A stretch of DNA of 64,000 nt from positions 1,947,004-2,011,003 of the forward strand of contig NZ_KE650771.1 in the NCBI RefSeq assembly GCF_000447295.1. The letters run 5' to 3'. The stretch is from Fischerella sp. PCC 9431 (lineage in GTDB: Bacteria; Cyanobacteriota; Cyanobacteriia; Cyanobacteriales; Nostocaceae). The position numbers were made by a program, and so were the translations under genes. The notes beneath the pieces are model-generated. The model saw nothing but the letters and a program-made list of their open reading frames with translations, was not told the origin of the DNA and ran no database searches. Numbering within the stretch: the stretch's first letter is position 1; each line of letters starts with the position of its first letter. This document shows, in pieces, positions 47,112 through 57,281 of this stretch.

Positions 47112-48847
47112 TTTTTCCTTTCGAGTGTATTTTTAATTTTTCCGTAAAATTAATCAAACTTATATGGTTAATAAGGTATATTTTTTTGCCAATATAAGTA
47201 ATTATAATTTAAATTTTATTTTTTATAAATTATTTTCAGTAAACTGACTTGACTTTGTGGTTAATATAAGAAAATTTTGTTCTTACTATTTAGTACCCTT
47301 ATTAGGCTATTTTCTTGGTGTCATAAACCGCCCAAAAATAAATTTCAAAGTTGTGAGTAAAAGTTAAATTTTTGTGGAGTAAAAGACTTTTAATTCGTCC
47401 TTTTACTGATTTGATGGTAGAATTTCCCTGATTTATATGTAGAGTCAACCCAATCCAAAATTGTTAGACCGAGTCTCTCGTACTGAGCTTGTCGGAGTGT
47501 CGCGACAAAGCCCGAAATCAAACATTGAATGGCAGCTTAAGTTATTATTGATTTTATCTAACACAGATTTGTGAATACTAAAATTAATTCTCCAAATCAA
47601 AATATTCAGTATGTTAAATCGTGCTTTAACTATAGTATGGCTGTGAAATTGATATTACTAAGTCAAGATGAGTTGAATTTTTTGAACTCTACACAGGCAA
47701 TAATGTTGGCTGTTGCATCGGACGACGGTCAGTAGTGGTCAAACAGACAAAATCCGCTAGACAAAGGGTTTAAACTCTTGATTTCCCTGATAGACAGTGT
47801 TAGCGGACTTATTTTGTATAGCCATGCTAGGCGTACATAGTAGCTAGGTCGCGGAATTTAGCTTTATTATTTTTTAACTTGAATCCACACAAATAGGAGT
47901 TTTTCTATACAAACCCCTTTTAATTGTAAAGTACACAAACTTTCACTGGAATCCGGAAGATTTAAGAAAATTTTGGGAAATATTTGTTTTCCCCAATTGA
48001 TTTTATATAACAAATGTAACAATAGCTATAAAACAGTCCCCCATTTTAATATGAAAGACTTGTCTTATCTAGAGGTATTTGTGTAGCTAGTCAGTTTTTG
48101 TATCTACCAATTTCTGGGCGTGCGATCGCATTTCCACAGCAAGACACGAAACATCTAAAAGTTCGTTTTAGTCTATTCTGTGATTACAGTATTACATTGT
48201 TTGCAAATCTAATCAAAAAGTTTGATCAGTATACTTGCCAAACAATAAAGGGTTATTGTGCTACTATTTAGGATATGTAGCAATAACTAATTGATTAAAA
48301 GAATTACCAATCATCAAAGAGATTTGAAATGCATATATGACAATAGTTGATAGATGATTAAATTTGTTTTTGATTTTAAATAAACTATTTATAAATAGTT
48401 TATTTTATCTAATTAGGTATTCTTTGATGCACTATATAAATTATTTTATTTGAAGATTACAGTAAAATTAAACTTTAAAAATAAAACAAAAGACCCAAAG
48501 ATTAACAATAAAAAAAGGATTTTAAAATTACTGTTGCAGATTATGAAAAATAGTTATATTTTTTTATTATGTCAGTACATTGCTGATTTACAGCTAAATA
48601 GACTTATATAGTAATCAATTGTAATTGCTGCTAAAGTATTGAATTTTACAAAACATGAAGTACCTAATCGTCGATGTTTTTGTATGTTAAAAAGTAATTA
48701 ACTTCTAAGGAAATTCCAATTATTAAAGGATAAATTGAGCTTATTAAGAAAATCAATTTTTTTGCTGTTGATTATAAAAATGGCAAAGATATAAACTAAT
48801 GAAGTAAGTTGTATTTACCGTATTTTAAATTAAAAATAAAAATTTAT
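47112..48847. other. 1.7-kb gene-free spacer before the invertase gene
   Basis: No coding frame of note or RNA gene was seen in this very AT-rich stretch. It contains the small inverted-repeat element at 47747-47817 and fragments of dispersed repeats (for example GGAGTGTCGCGACAAAGCCC near 47496). ATTGTAAAGTACACAAACTTTCACT at about 47924-47948, given by its ends ATTGTAAAG and CTTTCACT, resembles text inside the 28880-29154 element. The length suggests regulatory DNA or decayed elements. Confidence 0.45.
47747..47817. repeat. 71-bp inverted-repeat element
   Basis: ACAAAAT-CCGCTA at the left and TAGCGG-ACTT-ATTTTGT at the right are inverse to each other with a short interruption. The interior is 40 bases long and non-coding. 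It may be a small dispersed palindromic element. Confidence 0.5.
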
Positions 48848-50305
48848 ATGGAGAAAAATAAGTATATGCAGTTAGAAGACTTGGAAAAAATTGAAAATGT
48901 AGAAAGAGAAGCATGGGAGGTGCTAGAAAAATCAATTATGTATTATCAAGGTCGTCCAGTTGGGACACTTGCAGCTATTGATAATACGTTAGATGCACTC
49001 AATTACGATCAATGTTTTGTTCGAGATTTTGTTTCTGCTGGTCTATTATTTCTCATTAAAGGTAGAACGGAAATTGTTCATAACTTTCTAGAAGTAACTT
49101 TAAAGTTACAGCCAAAAGAAAATCAATTGGATGCCTACAAACCTGGTCGAGGAATGATTCCAGCTAGCTTCAAAGTAGTTGTATCCCAAAGTGGTGAAGA
49201 ATATTTAGAAGCAGATTTTGGAGAACATGCGATCGCCAGAGTTACACCAGTAGATTCATGTTTTTGGTGGATGATTCTACTACGGGCTTATGTAGTAGCT
49301 ACAAAGGATTATTCATTGGTATATCAAAGCGATTTCCAACAGGGAATCAGGTTAATTATGGAACTGTCTTTAGCGACACGTTTTGATATGTATCCTACTC
49401 TGTTGGTTCCTGACGGTGCTTGTATGATTGACCGTCGTCTGGGTATTGCTGGTCATCCTTTAGAAATCCAATCTCTGTTTTATTCAGCATTACGTGCTGG
49501 GCGAGACTTGCTAATTTGCCAAGGTAATCAAGATATTGTGACAGCTATTGATAACCGTTTACCCGCTTTATGCGCTCATATTCGTAAACATTATTGGATA
49601 GACTTAAAGCGTCTCAATACTATTTATCGCTACAAAGGTGAAGAGTATGGCAAAGAGGCTGTGAATGAATTCAATATATATGTAGATTCGCTTCCTTATG
49701 CTGAATTAGATAGGTGGTTGCCAAAACAAGGTGGTTATCTAGCAGGAAATGTCGGCCCATCTCAAATGGATACCCGCTTTTTCACATTAGGAAACTTAGT
49801 GGCAATTATTTGTGATCTTGCTAGCGAAGAACAATCGCAAGCTATCATGAATTTAATCGAAAAACGCTGGGACGATTTAGTCGGAGATATGCCGATGAAA
49901 ATCTGTTTTCCAGCTTTAGAAAATGAAGAATATAGAATTATTACTGGCTGCGACCCCAAAAATATACCTTGGTCTTATCACAATGGTGGTAATTGGCCAG
50001 TTTTAATGTGGATGTTAGCAGCAGCAGCGATTAAAACTAAAAGAATATATTTAGCAGATAAAGCAATTAAAATTGCCCAAGAACGTCTTAAAGATGATGA
50101 ATGGCCAGAATATTATGATGGTAGAAGAGGGCGACTGCAAGGCAAACAAGCGAGAAAGTATCAGACATGGACAATTGCAGGCTTTTTATTAGCAAAAGAA
50201 TTGATTAAAAATCCCTCTTGTTTGCCATTAGTTAGTTTTGAGCAATTCGTAGCACAACAGGTTTCTAGGGCTTGTGAGTTTCAAATCAACAGCTTTGACA
50301 CTTGA
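48848..50305 (+). CDS. Neutral/alkaline invertase (glycoside hydrolase family 100)
   Basis: A 485-residue cytoplasmic invertase that hydrolyses sucrose to glucose and fructose. The ATG at 48848 is chosen over an open TTG at 48809; 48866 is also possible. GH100 signatures are the (alpha/alpha)6-barrel motifs [22 protein letters not shown]-like [34 protein letters not shown], and the C-terminal [19 protein letters not shown]. Anabaena-type InvA/InvB of this family supply hexose for heterocysts and growth. It is isolated behind a 1.7-kb spacer. Whether it is InvA or InvB cannot be decided here. Confidence 0.92.
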   Translation: MEKNKYMQLEDLEKIENVEREAWEVLEKSIMYYQGRPVGTLAAIDNTLDALNYDQCFVRDFVSAGLLFLIKGRTEIVHNFLEVTLKLQPKENQLDAYKPGRGMIPASFKVVVSQSGEEYLEADFGEHAIARVTPVDSCFWWMILLRAYVVATKDYSLVYQSDFQQGIRLIMELSLATRFDMYPTLLVPDGACMIDRRLGIAGHPLEIQSLFYSALRAGRDLLICQGNQDIVTAIDNRLPALCAHIRKHYWIDLKRLNTIYRYKGEEYGKEAVNEFNIYVDSLPYAELDRWLPKQGGYLAGNVGPSQMDTRFFTLGNLVAIICDLASEEQSQAIMNLIEKRWDDLVGDMPMKICFPALENEEYRIITGCDPKNIPWSYHNGGNWPVLMWMLAAAAIKTKRIYLADKAIKIAQERLKDDEWPEYYDGRRGRLQGKQARKYQTWTIAGFLLAKELIKNPSCLPLVSFEQFVAQQVSRACEFQINSFDT

Positions 50306-50392
50306 AAATTTTATGTAATTAGTGGTTAGTTGGTAGTTATTAATTATGACCAATGCCAACTTTCCATATTTTATTTGTGTTAATCCTAATCC

Positions 50393-50995
50393 TCATTTTT
50401 TCAACACTAACTGGAAAGAATTCAAGTACCCATTAATGGTTTTAGATAAAGTCTTGTGCTGCTTTGTAGTTGCGATCGCCATGACTTGATACAAACGTCC
50501 ATCAGCAACATACATCCGGGTTTTAGTGATTTTACCACCAGAGTTGACATACTCAATTTCTTTGCCGGGATGACCATTTGAACTGCTAATGCTACGTTGT
50601 TCAACTAAATTACTTTGGGTAGCTTTTATAGCCAGAGTTTGGGCATTGTTAAGTATTAATTGGGGATTAGTCATCTTACCATAGCTATGGGGAAAGTCAT
50701 TATATGCGACTACGTAAGCCACTTCTTGGTTAGCTAGTTGACCAACAAAGACTTGTAAATTTATTTCCCCCATATAGGTTTTTTGAGTTTGGGTACTAAA
50801 TTTAGGCATTCCCGGCATTAAGACAGTGAAGCTACCATCTGGGGAAGTGAATAGCTTCCATTCTGACTTAATTGGTTTATTTGGAGCTGGTTTGGTTGGA
50901 GAAAGGGGGCGCTGGGGGGGACGCGCCTCGACACGAGTAAATCCGCTACATAGTAAGGCGGTAGTAATTAGGGACAACAAAACTCTTTTTGTCAT
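50393..50995 (-). CDS. Secreted hypothetical protein
   Basis: A 200-residue protein read from the ATG at 50995, which gives a good signal peptide (MTKRVLLSLITTALLCSGFT); an in-frame ATG ten codons upstream gives a poorer one. A Pro-rich linker (about residues 25-42) leads to a compact domain with FTSPDGSFTVLMPGMPKF, the kind of motif seen in small cyanobacterial exported proteins of unknown function. It likely lies in the periplasm. It sits between the invertase and glucokinase genes but shows no link to sugar metabolism. Confidence 0.72.
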   Translation of the reverse strand: MTKRVLLSLITTALLCSGFTRVEARPPQRPLSPTKPAPNKPIKSEWKLFTSPDGSFTVLMPGMPKFSTQTQKTYMGEINLQVFVGQLANQEVAYVVAYNDFPHSYGKMTNPQLILNNAQTLAIKATQSNLVEQRSISSSNGHPGKEIEYVNSGGKITKTRMYVADGRLYQVMAIATTKQHKTLSKTINGYLNSFQLVLKK

Positions 50996-51117
50996 AGTTT
51001 TTGCTTTTACAGGTGTTAGGATCACGTAGGTTAATAAGTTTTGTTATAACTTAAAAAAATCTTTAGAAGCACCCGTAAAAATGTGTAAAAAGAGTATAAT
51101 CAGCCTACGTATATATA

Positions 51118-52143
51118 CTATAGCCTAGAAGCATAAATAGCAGCACCGATTAATCCAACTTGTTGATTTATGACAACATGTACTGGTATTTCTTCTAATA
51201 GAGAGCGCATTCTACCTTTATGGGTGAAGTTGAACAAAAACTCACTTTTTTGAATTAAAGACAGAATTTTCGGGGCTATACCACCAGCAACATATAAACC
51301 ACCATAAGGAAGAAGTTTGAGGGCAAGATTACCAGCTTCTGCACCATAAGCGTCTATAAATAACTGCATGGTTTGTTCACTCAGGCGATCGCTTCCTTGT
51401 AAAGCAGCATTACCAATGACAGCACCCGGATCAACGCTTTTTTCTTGTTTTCCTGCTTCTTGTTCCCAAGTTCTGACTATTTCAGCAATCTCTGGCGATT
51501 CGTTACTAATTTTGCGATCGCGTAAAAATTGGTAAATAGAAACAATTCCTAAACCAGAAACTACCCGTTCCACAGAAACGCGCTGGATACTGTGTTTATC
51601 CAACAGATATTTCAACAGTTGAAACTCTAACTCAGTGCGAGGCGCAAAATCAGCATGTCCACCCTCAGAAGGAAAAGCTTGATAAAAATTTCCCTGTTTG
51701 ATTAAAAATCCTTGTCCTAAACCAGTACCAGCACCAATAATCCCGATGGGTGCATTTGAGTTTGGTTTACCAGGCTGAAGTGTATAAAAGTCCTGGGGTT
51801 CCAAACCTAAAATGCCATAGGCAACAGCAGTAAAATCATTAATTAAAGAGACATGAGTGATACCGAGTTGTTGTTGTAAACGTTCGGTCTCCAGAAACCA
51901 AGCCAAATTCGTCAGCTTGGCAGTATTGTGAACTATAGGCCCAGCGATCGCAAAACAAGCTTTTTCTGGTATTGGTGTGTTAGCTGCGGCTAAAAACTGC
52001 TGTACTATTGGCACTAAATCAGGAAAATCACCACTGCGGTAACGCTGTTCATACACTGTGCGTAAAAGAGGTGCTTCTGTTTCCTCCATCACTCGCAAAA
52101 TGGTTTTTGTGCCGCCGATGTCTCCTGCTAGTAGTAAAGTCAT
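51118..52143 (-). CDS. glk: Glucokinase
   Basis: A 341-residue glucokinase of the E. coli Glk type (hexokinase-like fold, not ROK). The phosphate-binding motif LAGDIGGTKT contains Asp8; the sugar-binding region has LINDFTAVAYGI and GIIGAGTGLGQGF, and a later GHADFAPRTELEFQLL and GGIAPK motif complete the family pattern. It phosphorylates glucose with ATP in the cytoplasm. Together with the nearby invertase it could feed sucrose-derived glucose into glycolysis or glycogen, although the two genes are on opposite strands. Confidence 0.92.
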   Translation of the reverse strand: MTLLLAGDIGGTKTILRVMEETEAPLLRTVYEQRYRSGDFPDLVPIVQQFLAAANTPIPEKACFAIAGPIVHNTAKLTNLAWFLETERLQQQLGITHVSLINDFTAVAYGILGLEPQDFYTLQPGKPNSNAPIGIIGAGTGLGQGFLIKQGNFYQAFPSEGGHADFAPRTELEFQLLKYLLDKHSIQRVSVERVVSGLGIVSIYQFLRDRKISNESPEIAEIVRTWEQEAGKQEKSVDPGAVIGNAALQGSDRLSEQTMQLFIDAYGAEAGNLALKLLPYGGLYVAGGIAPKILSLIQKSEFLFNFTHKGRMRSLLEEIPVHVVINQQVGLIGAAIYASRL

Positions 52144-52254
52144 AAATATATATTGGTAGTTGGTAGTTGCTAATTCTTAGTGAATCCTCTAACAGGATTT
52201 TGGATTACGGAATAATTATTGGTCACTGCGAAAAAGACATTTAGCAATTATCCA

Positions 52255-52902
52255 TTAATTAAACCGAACAAATTCCTCAACCTGTGTTAAATGGGAAGTA
52301 TCTCCCTTGAGTTCGAGAAACCATTCTGGATGTTGACGTACAACTTTTACTAAGCTACACAAAGATGCTTTAACTTCCGTTACAGCAATTTCACCAACAA
52401 GGCCCATCGCTGCGCCTAGTACAGATGCACCATGTCCCACCAGCAAAATATTGTCTGGAGAATATTCTGTAGCTAAACATCTAGCAGTTTGTCCGGAACG
52501 CGCCCGCACTTGTGGTTGAGTTTCTGGATATTTAGCAGCAATACGAGGGGTATAGCTAGTATCTATTCTAGGAAATAGTTCAGCCAGAGCAGGAATAGAA
52601 AGCCTTTCTGGTTCCTCAGTCATCCAAGCAGGATTGAGCCATTCACTCAAACCTGTTTCCAGTTTAATTGGTAAATCCATAACTTCTGCAACAGCATTTG
52701 CCGTTTGTACGGTTCGCAAGAAAGGCGAAGCGAAAATATGGGCTATTTTTTCTTTCTTGAGACGGTTAGCTAGTTGCTTGGCTTGTATAAAACCATCTTC
52801 AGACAAAGGGGGATCATAACGTCGTTCGGCGGTAAGAAACCAATCAGGGTTAACAAAATCAAGACGGTTAGCGTGTCTTGCTATCCAGATGATTTGACTC
52901 AT
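52255..52902 (-). CDS. Histidine phosphatase family protein
   Basis: A 215-residue histidine phosphatase. The phosphate pocket RHANR (about residues 9-13) carries the nucleophilic His in place of the usual RHGE/RHAE, and the second pocket appears as FASPFLRTVQTA and LLVGHGASVLGA. It resembles the eukaryotic UBASH/phosphoglycerate-mutase-like branch more than cofactor-dependent mutases. The substrate is not predictable from sequence. It is on the same strand as glk, 112 bases upstream of it. Confidence 0.87.
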   Translation of the reverse strand: MSQIIWIARHANRLDFVNPDWFLTAERRYDPPLSEDGFIQAKQLANRLKKEKIAHIFASPFLRTVQTANAVAEVMDLPIKLETGLSEWLNPAWMTEEPERLSIPALAELFPRIDTSYTPRIAAKYPETQPQVRARSGQTARCLATEYSPDNILLVGHGASVLGAAMGLVGEIAVTEVKASLCSLVKVVRQHPEWFLELKGDTSHLTQVEEFVRFN

Positions 52903-53176
52903 GGGTTGATTGCCAAGCGGATAAACTTTGCAGACTGCAAAGTTTATATCATCTCATGTTCTCTTTCCTGTAAAAATTCTGATTGCTGTCTTGGTGGATA
53001 AATCAAAAGCGAAGGCGAGTCTGGATCAACCAACCCATGCGCCATTCCTGTACCTGTTTCTCTAGTATTTACACAATTCATCTTGACTTTAATTCCTGAA
53101 AACTTTAAAGTCTAAAAAAAACAATTGCAATAAATTCGCATAAATACTGATAATAATTCCCAACGGAGAAGGACAA

Positions 53177-54151
53177 ATGAAAGTCACTAAACAGGGTGTA
53201 CTGGGTGTAGGTGTGGCATTTGTAGCCCTTACAGGTATGCTTGCCAGTACCTTGGGAGAAAAATCGGCGATCGCTAATCTAGTTCCCAATCAAAAAGAGC
53301 AAACTTTACTTGCTCAAGGAAAGACAAATGAATTAGTAGTAATCTTTCCTAGTCGCTCTGACTCTACAGATTTGCAAAATAAAGCCAATGCTGTAGCTAC
53401 ATTTTTGTCTAAACAGTTAGGAGTTCCAGTCAAAGCACAGATTGGTGATGACACCGCAGCAGTAGAAGCTTTGAGAGCCAACCGTGCTGATATCGCTTTC
53501 TTGAGTAGCCGTCCGGCGTTGAAAGCTGAACAATTAGCAAATGCTCGTTTGTATCTGGCTGAAGTCCGCCCGACTTATTCAGGGAAATATACCTATAATT
53601 CAGTATTTATTGTTCCCAAAAATAGTCCCCTGAAAACCCAGTCCACAGCCAAAGCCACTTTGTCACAATTGCGCGGTAAAAAAATAGCTTTCACTTCCCC
53701 CACTTCTGGGTCTGGGTTTATTTTCCCCACTGGTGAACTTGTGAAACAAGGACTTGTGCAAAACCGCGATCGCTTGAATAATTTCTTTGGACAAGTTGCC
53801 TATGGTGGCAATTACAGCAAAGCCATACAAGCTGTGTTGCGTGGTCAAGCAGATGTTGCTGCGGTGTCAGAATATGCACTTAATCCACCGTATATTACGG
53901 AAGCAGAAAGAAATCAAGTGCGAGTTCTTCACAAAATTTCCGGTGTTCCTGCCCACGGCGTTGCTATTGATGATGATGTTCCCAGCGCTACACGCGACAA
54001 AATCATCAACGCGATGTTGCTATTGAATCAGCCACAAAATAACCAATTGCTGCGTAACTTATATAACTCTACAGAATTGGTCAAAGTTGACCATAACCAA
54101 CATCTAGCACCTCTACGTACTGCCCTCCAACTAGCAGGAATTCAACCTTAA
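53177..54151 (+). CDS. phnD: Phosphate/phosphite/phosphonate ABC transporter, substrate-binding protein (PhnD-like)
   Basis: A 324-residue periplasmic binding protein with a signal peptide-like N-terminus (GVLGVGVAFVALTGMLAS). The PhnD-like fold shows LVVIFPSRSDSTDL, a central domain with AEVRPTYSGKYTYNSVFIV and the SPTSGSGFIFPTGEL pocket segment. The family binds phosphonate, phosphite or related oxyanions. It is the first gene of a phnD-phnC-phnE transporter set. AGGA lies just before the start. Which ligand is bound is unresolved. Confidence 0.88.
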   Translation: MKVTKQGVLGVGVAFVALTGMLASTLGEKSAIANLVPNQKEQTLLAQGKTNELVVIFPSRSDSTDLQNKANAVATFLSKQLGVPVKAQIGDDTAAVEALRANRADIAFLSSRPALKAEQLANARLYLAEVRPTYSGKYTYNSVFIVPKNSPLKTQSTAKATLSQLRGKKIAFTSPTSGSGFIFPTGELVKQGLVQNRDRLNNFFGQVAYGGNYSKAIQAVLRGQADVAAVSEYALNPPYITEAERNQVRVLHKISGVPAHGVAIDDDVPSATRDKIINAMLLLNQPQNNQLLRNLYNSTELVKVDHNQHLAPLRTALQLAGIQP

Positions 54152-54154
54152 AAA

Positions 54155-54336
54155 GTTAATGGGCATTGGGCATTGGGCATTGGGAAGAGACTTGTCAAAT
54201 AATTCTCCCCACACTCCAAGCACACCCCACACTCCAAGCAGACCCCACACTCCCCACACTCCAAGCACTCCCCAACTCTCCCCAAAGACCAATGCCCAAT
54301 GCCCCATGCCCCATGCCCCATGCCCAATGCCCCATG
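54155..54336. repeat. Heptamer and longer tandem repeats between phnD and phnC
   Basis: Three blocks follow each other. GGGCATT occurs three times from about 54160. CCACACTCCAAGCA-type units fill about 54206-54285. CCCATGC/CCCAATG heptamers fill about 54289-54336. The last block runs into the phnC start codon and contributes several in-frame ATG codons. Confidence 0.85.
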
Positions 54337-55065
54337 CATCCCGCTATTGAGTGTCACAATCTAAAAACAGCATACTCACCATCTTTACAGCGTCCCATCT
54401 TGAATGGGATTAGTTGCCAAATTCATCATGGTGAGTTTGTGGCTTTGCTAGGACTCAATGGTGCGGGTAAATCTACGCTGCTGCGATCGCTTATTGGACT
54501 AGTACCCTTAGAGCAGGGAAGCATCCATATTAACGATATACCGATGAATCCTCGTACTTTAACGCAAATTAGGCGAGACATCGGCATGTTATTTCAAGGT
54601 GGGGGATTAATTCCCCAACTCCCAGCAATTGATAATGTTTTGTGTGGAAAACTTGGTATACGCACAACTTGGCAAACTTTGTTTGGTTTTCCTAAACGCG
54701 ATCGCCGTCAAGCATTGGAGATATTAGAACAATTGGGTTTAAGAGGACAAGCTGATCAAAAAACTAGTTTACTGAGTGGTGGACAGCAACAACGGGTAGC
54801 GATCGCTCGTGCTTTAATTCAATCTCCCCAAATTCTTTTAGCCGATGAACCGATTACAGGTTTAGATGTCATGGCCTGTAAACAGGTGATGGATACTTTG
54901 TTTGAATTACATTCTCAGCAAGGCATAACCATTGTCACAGTTCTGCACGATTTGGGTATTGCAGCAGAATATGCCCAACGAGCGATCGTCTTAGATAATG
55001 GACGTATTGTTTATGATGGTCATTGTGAAAATTTGCAAGCCCAGTTTTCTGTAATTAAAAATTAG
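54334..55065 (+). CDS. phnC: Phosphonate/phosphite ABC transporter ATP-binding protein (PhnC-like)
   Basis: A 243-residue ABC ATPase. The ATG at 54334 is used because homology begins there; the frame is open back to 54166, but that part is tandem repeat. Walker A GLNGAGKST spans residues 40-48, the signature is LLSGGQQQRVAIARAL, and Walker B is ILLADEPITGLD. It powers the PhnD/PhnE-type transporter encoded around it. The start lies within a heptamer repeat (CCATGC), so the N-terminus could vary between strains. About 70 bases separate it from the permease gene. Confidence 0.9.
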   Translation: MHPAIECHNLKTAYSPSLQRPILNGISCQIHHGEFVALLGLNGAGKSTLLRSLIGLVPLEQGSIHINDIPMNPRTLTQIRRDIGMLFQGGGLIPQLPAIDNVLCGKLGIRTTWQTLFGFPKRDRRQALEILEQLGLRGQADQKTSLLSGGQQQRVAIARALIQSPQILLADEPITGLDVMACKQVMDTLFELHSQQGITIVTVLHDLGIAAEYAQRAIVLDNGRIVYDGHCENLQAQFSVIKN

Positions 55066-55137
55066 AAGAAAAAAGCATTAATCAGAATTAATATCATGTT
55101 CGCTTAGATTAATCGTTGGTGACTGAGTAGTATAAAA

Positions 55138-55926
55138 ATGAAGTATTTTGTAACTTTCTGGAAGCGTTTTGCTTGGCTGAGTCGCCTATTGATATTTTGC
55201 TTGATAGTAACAATTTACGCTTGGGCTTTGCAGGGTCTGAAGGTAGATTTTGAACTTCTTAAGAATAGTTGGCCGTATATAACTGATTTTATTTCGAGAT
55301 TATTTCCGCCAGACCCGGCTGTTTTAGATATTGCTATTCAAGCATTAGTTGAAACCATACAAATGTCTTTGTGGGGAACGACTTTAGGAGCAATTCTTTC
55401 TCTACCAATTGCTATTGCTAGCGCTCGTAATGTTGCTCCTGTTTGGTTACAATGGTTGGCTAATCTCTTACAAAATATAGTGCGTTCGGTTCCTTCGATT
55501 ATTTTGGGTTTGATTTTTGTCGCAGCAACCGGACTAGGTGCGCCTGCTGGTACTTTGGCTTTAAGCATCTATACAATTGGCTACCTTGCCAAGTTTTATC
55601 AACAAGCGATCGAAGCAGTAGACTCTCGTTCTATAGAATATTTACAAGTAACCGGAGCATCAAGATTACAAACAGCACAGTATGGCATTTTACCCCAAGT
55701 CTTGCCTTTGGGTTTAGGATATACATTGTGGATGTTTGAGTACAATATCCGCGCTGCTTCTGTGTTGGGTGTAGTTGGAGCAGGTGGTATTGGTTTTCAG
55801 TTGAAAAGTTATATAGATGGCTTTGAGTATAACAAAGCCACAACCATGATGTTGGTGCTACTGATAGTCGTAACTCTCATAGACTTCTTTAGCAGCCAGT
55901 TACGTAAACGCCTTGATTCTATGTAG
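55138..55926 (+). CDS. phnE: Phosphonate/phosphite ABC transporter permease (PhnE-like)
   Basis: A 262-residue permease with about six membrane segments and the BPD_transp_1 EAA-like loop (EAVDSRSIEYLQVTGASRLQ, here about residues 160-180). GLIFVAATGLGAPAGTLAL and VVGAGGIGFQLKSY are typical of PhnE. It closes the phnD-phnC-phnE set. Without phosphonate-lyase or ptxD genes nearby, import of phosphite, phosphonate or plain phosphate is equally possible. Confidence 0.9.
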   Translation: MKYFVTFWKRFAWLSRLLIFCLIVTIYAWALQGLKVDFELLKNSWPYITDFISRLFPPDPAVLDIAIQALVETIQMSLWGTTLGAILSLPIAIASARNVAPVWLQWLANLLQNIVRSVPSIILGLIFVAATGLGAPAGTLALSIYTIGYLAKFYQQAIEAVDSRSIEYLQVTGASRLQTAQYGILPQVLPLGLGYTLWMFEYNIRAASVLGVVGAGGIGFQLKSYIDGFEYNKATTMMLVLLIVVTLIDFFSSQLRKRLDSM

Positions 55927-56179
55927 AGAGTTTTCAGACATTGGGCATTGGTTATTCTCCCTGATCCCTTGCTTAAATATCAAAACATTACTGGTTTGAG
56001 AACTGGTTTTAGACTTAGTATTCCGTATAAAGACTAAGTTAACCGTCAAACTCAGTGCATTTTTTATATCAAAAATTCACAAATTTTACTTAATTCTTGC
56101 ATTTATCTTTATAAAAGAACATTGCTAGTTAGTAGATAGTGGTCAGTAGTAAATAACTAATAACCACTAATAATTAAAT

Positions 56180-56977
56180 CTAAAGCTGATTCAGCATCTT
56201 ATGTGTTTGAGGTATTACCCGCACCTGCTTAACGAAGCGCTTGATCAAAGCTTGCCACATCAATACCTGTTCTGGAGAAGGGGCAAGCACAGGATTTTCA
56301 GTGAATTGTTCAGAAGCAGGCAAAGGAGTAACAGGTTGTAAAAATACTGGGATCGATGGACTTACCTGTGCCACAAGTAAAGCGGAACGCTCCAACTCAG
56401 CCGGGTTTGTTTCGTCGGAAATGATTATTTTGACAAAAACTTCTACTTGTGATTCATAACAAAGTTGGAGAAATTTGCTGTGTTCTTGCCAATGATTTTC
56501 ACCACTAGTACTGGGTAATTTCAAATCCATACCTACAGAGTCTAAATAGGGCAAAATCATTGCCAACTGTTCTGGACGGTGTCCACCTGTTTCCAGGTAT
56601 ACAGATAATCCAGTAATTGCGCGTATTTGTGGTAAAAACTCCACCAAAAACCCAGCATGAAGTAAAGGTTCGCCACCAGTCAAGCTAATGCTATCGTGTA
56701 AAGAAGGTATATTTTGCCGCTCGATCCATTCGAGTAATGTAGGTAACGAGACAGGATTTGAGTAAAATTCAAAATCACGTCTTCCTGGCGATCGCTCTAT
56801 CCTACAGGTAGTGGGTGCATTCCACGTATGAGCGCTATCACAGAATTGACAGCGCAAATCACAAAGAGCAAAGCGAATAAAAATCTGACGTGTCCCGACA
56901 TTGAGTCCTTCGCCTTGAATAGCGGAAAAGACCTCTATCAGGCGTGCTGTGGGTGTAATACCAATTTTAGTAGTCAT
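56180..56977 (-). CDS. queE: 7-carboxy-7-deazaguanine synthase QueE (radical SAM)
   Basis: A 265-residue radical SAM enzyme from the ATG at 56977; the frame is open upstream to 57070 but those residues show no family features. The QueE hallmark is the cluster motif CX3CX2C at Cys39, Cys43 and Cys46, preceded by EVFSAIQGEGLNVGTRQIFI. Later blocks are SLTGGEPLLHAGF and LETGGHRPEQL. It converts carboxytetrahydropterin to 7-carboxy-7-deazaguanine in queuosine synthesis. It stands alone on the minus strand, divergent from the STAS-sugar transferase gene. Confidence 0.92.
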   Translation of the reverse strand: MTTKIGITPTARLIEVFSAIQGEGLNVGTRQIFIRFALCDLRCQFCDSAHTWNAPTTCRIERSPGRRDFEFYSNPVSLPTLLEWIERQNIPSLHDSISLTGGEPLLHAGFLVEFLPQIRAITGLSVYLETGGHRPEQLAMILPYLDSVGMDLKLPSTSGENHWQEHSKFLQLCYESQVEVFVKIIISDETNPAELERSALLVAQVSPSIPVFLQPVTPLPASEQFTENPVLAPSPEQVLMWQALIKRFVKQVRVIPQTHKMLNQL

Positions 56978-57281
56978 TTGATGATCAAAAGGCGTATGCG
57001 CCCTTTCGGCATAAAGCAGGGATATTTCTGAAGTCCTAGTTCTATTGTGAACTTTACTGGCAGTCTCCAATTTAAACTCCAGTAACTAGCCTTCCGGAAA
57101 AGACACTTTCACGGGTGGAGCAAAAGTAAAGGGGTACTATCCTTTGATCTTTTCTCAATTTCAATCCGTTTATAACCTGGGTAGCGGACTACTGGCGATT
57201 AGTTATTATTTGAACTGATCGCATATCAGTTTAAGTGATTCACTAAAACTAATTAATGTTTGGCATATTACATTGACTGAC

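Noticed and set aside
54159-54350. Frames across the phnD-phnC spacer
   Set aside because: They are encoded by tandem heptamer repeats and are not conserved proteins.
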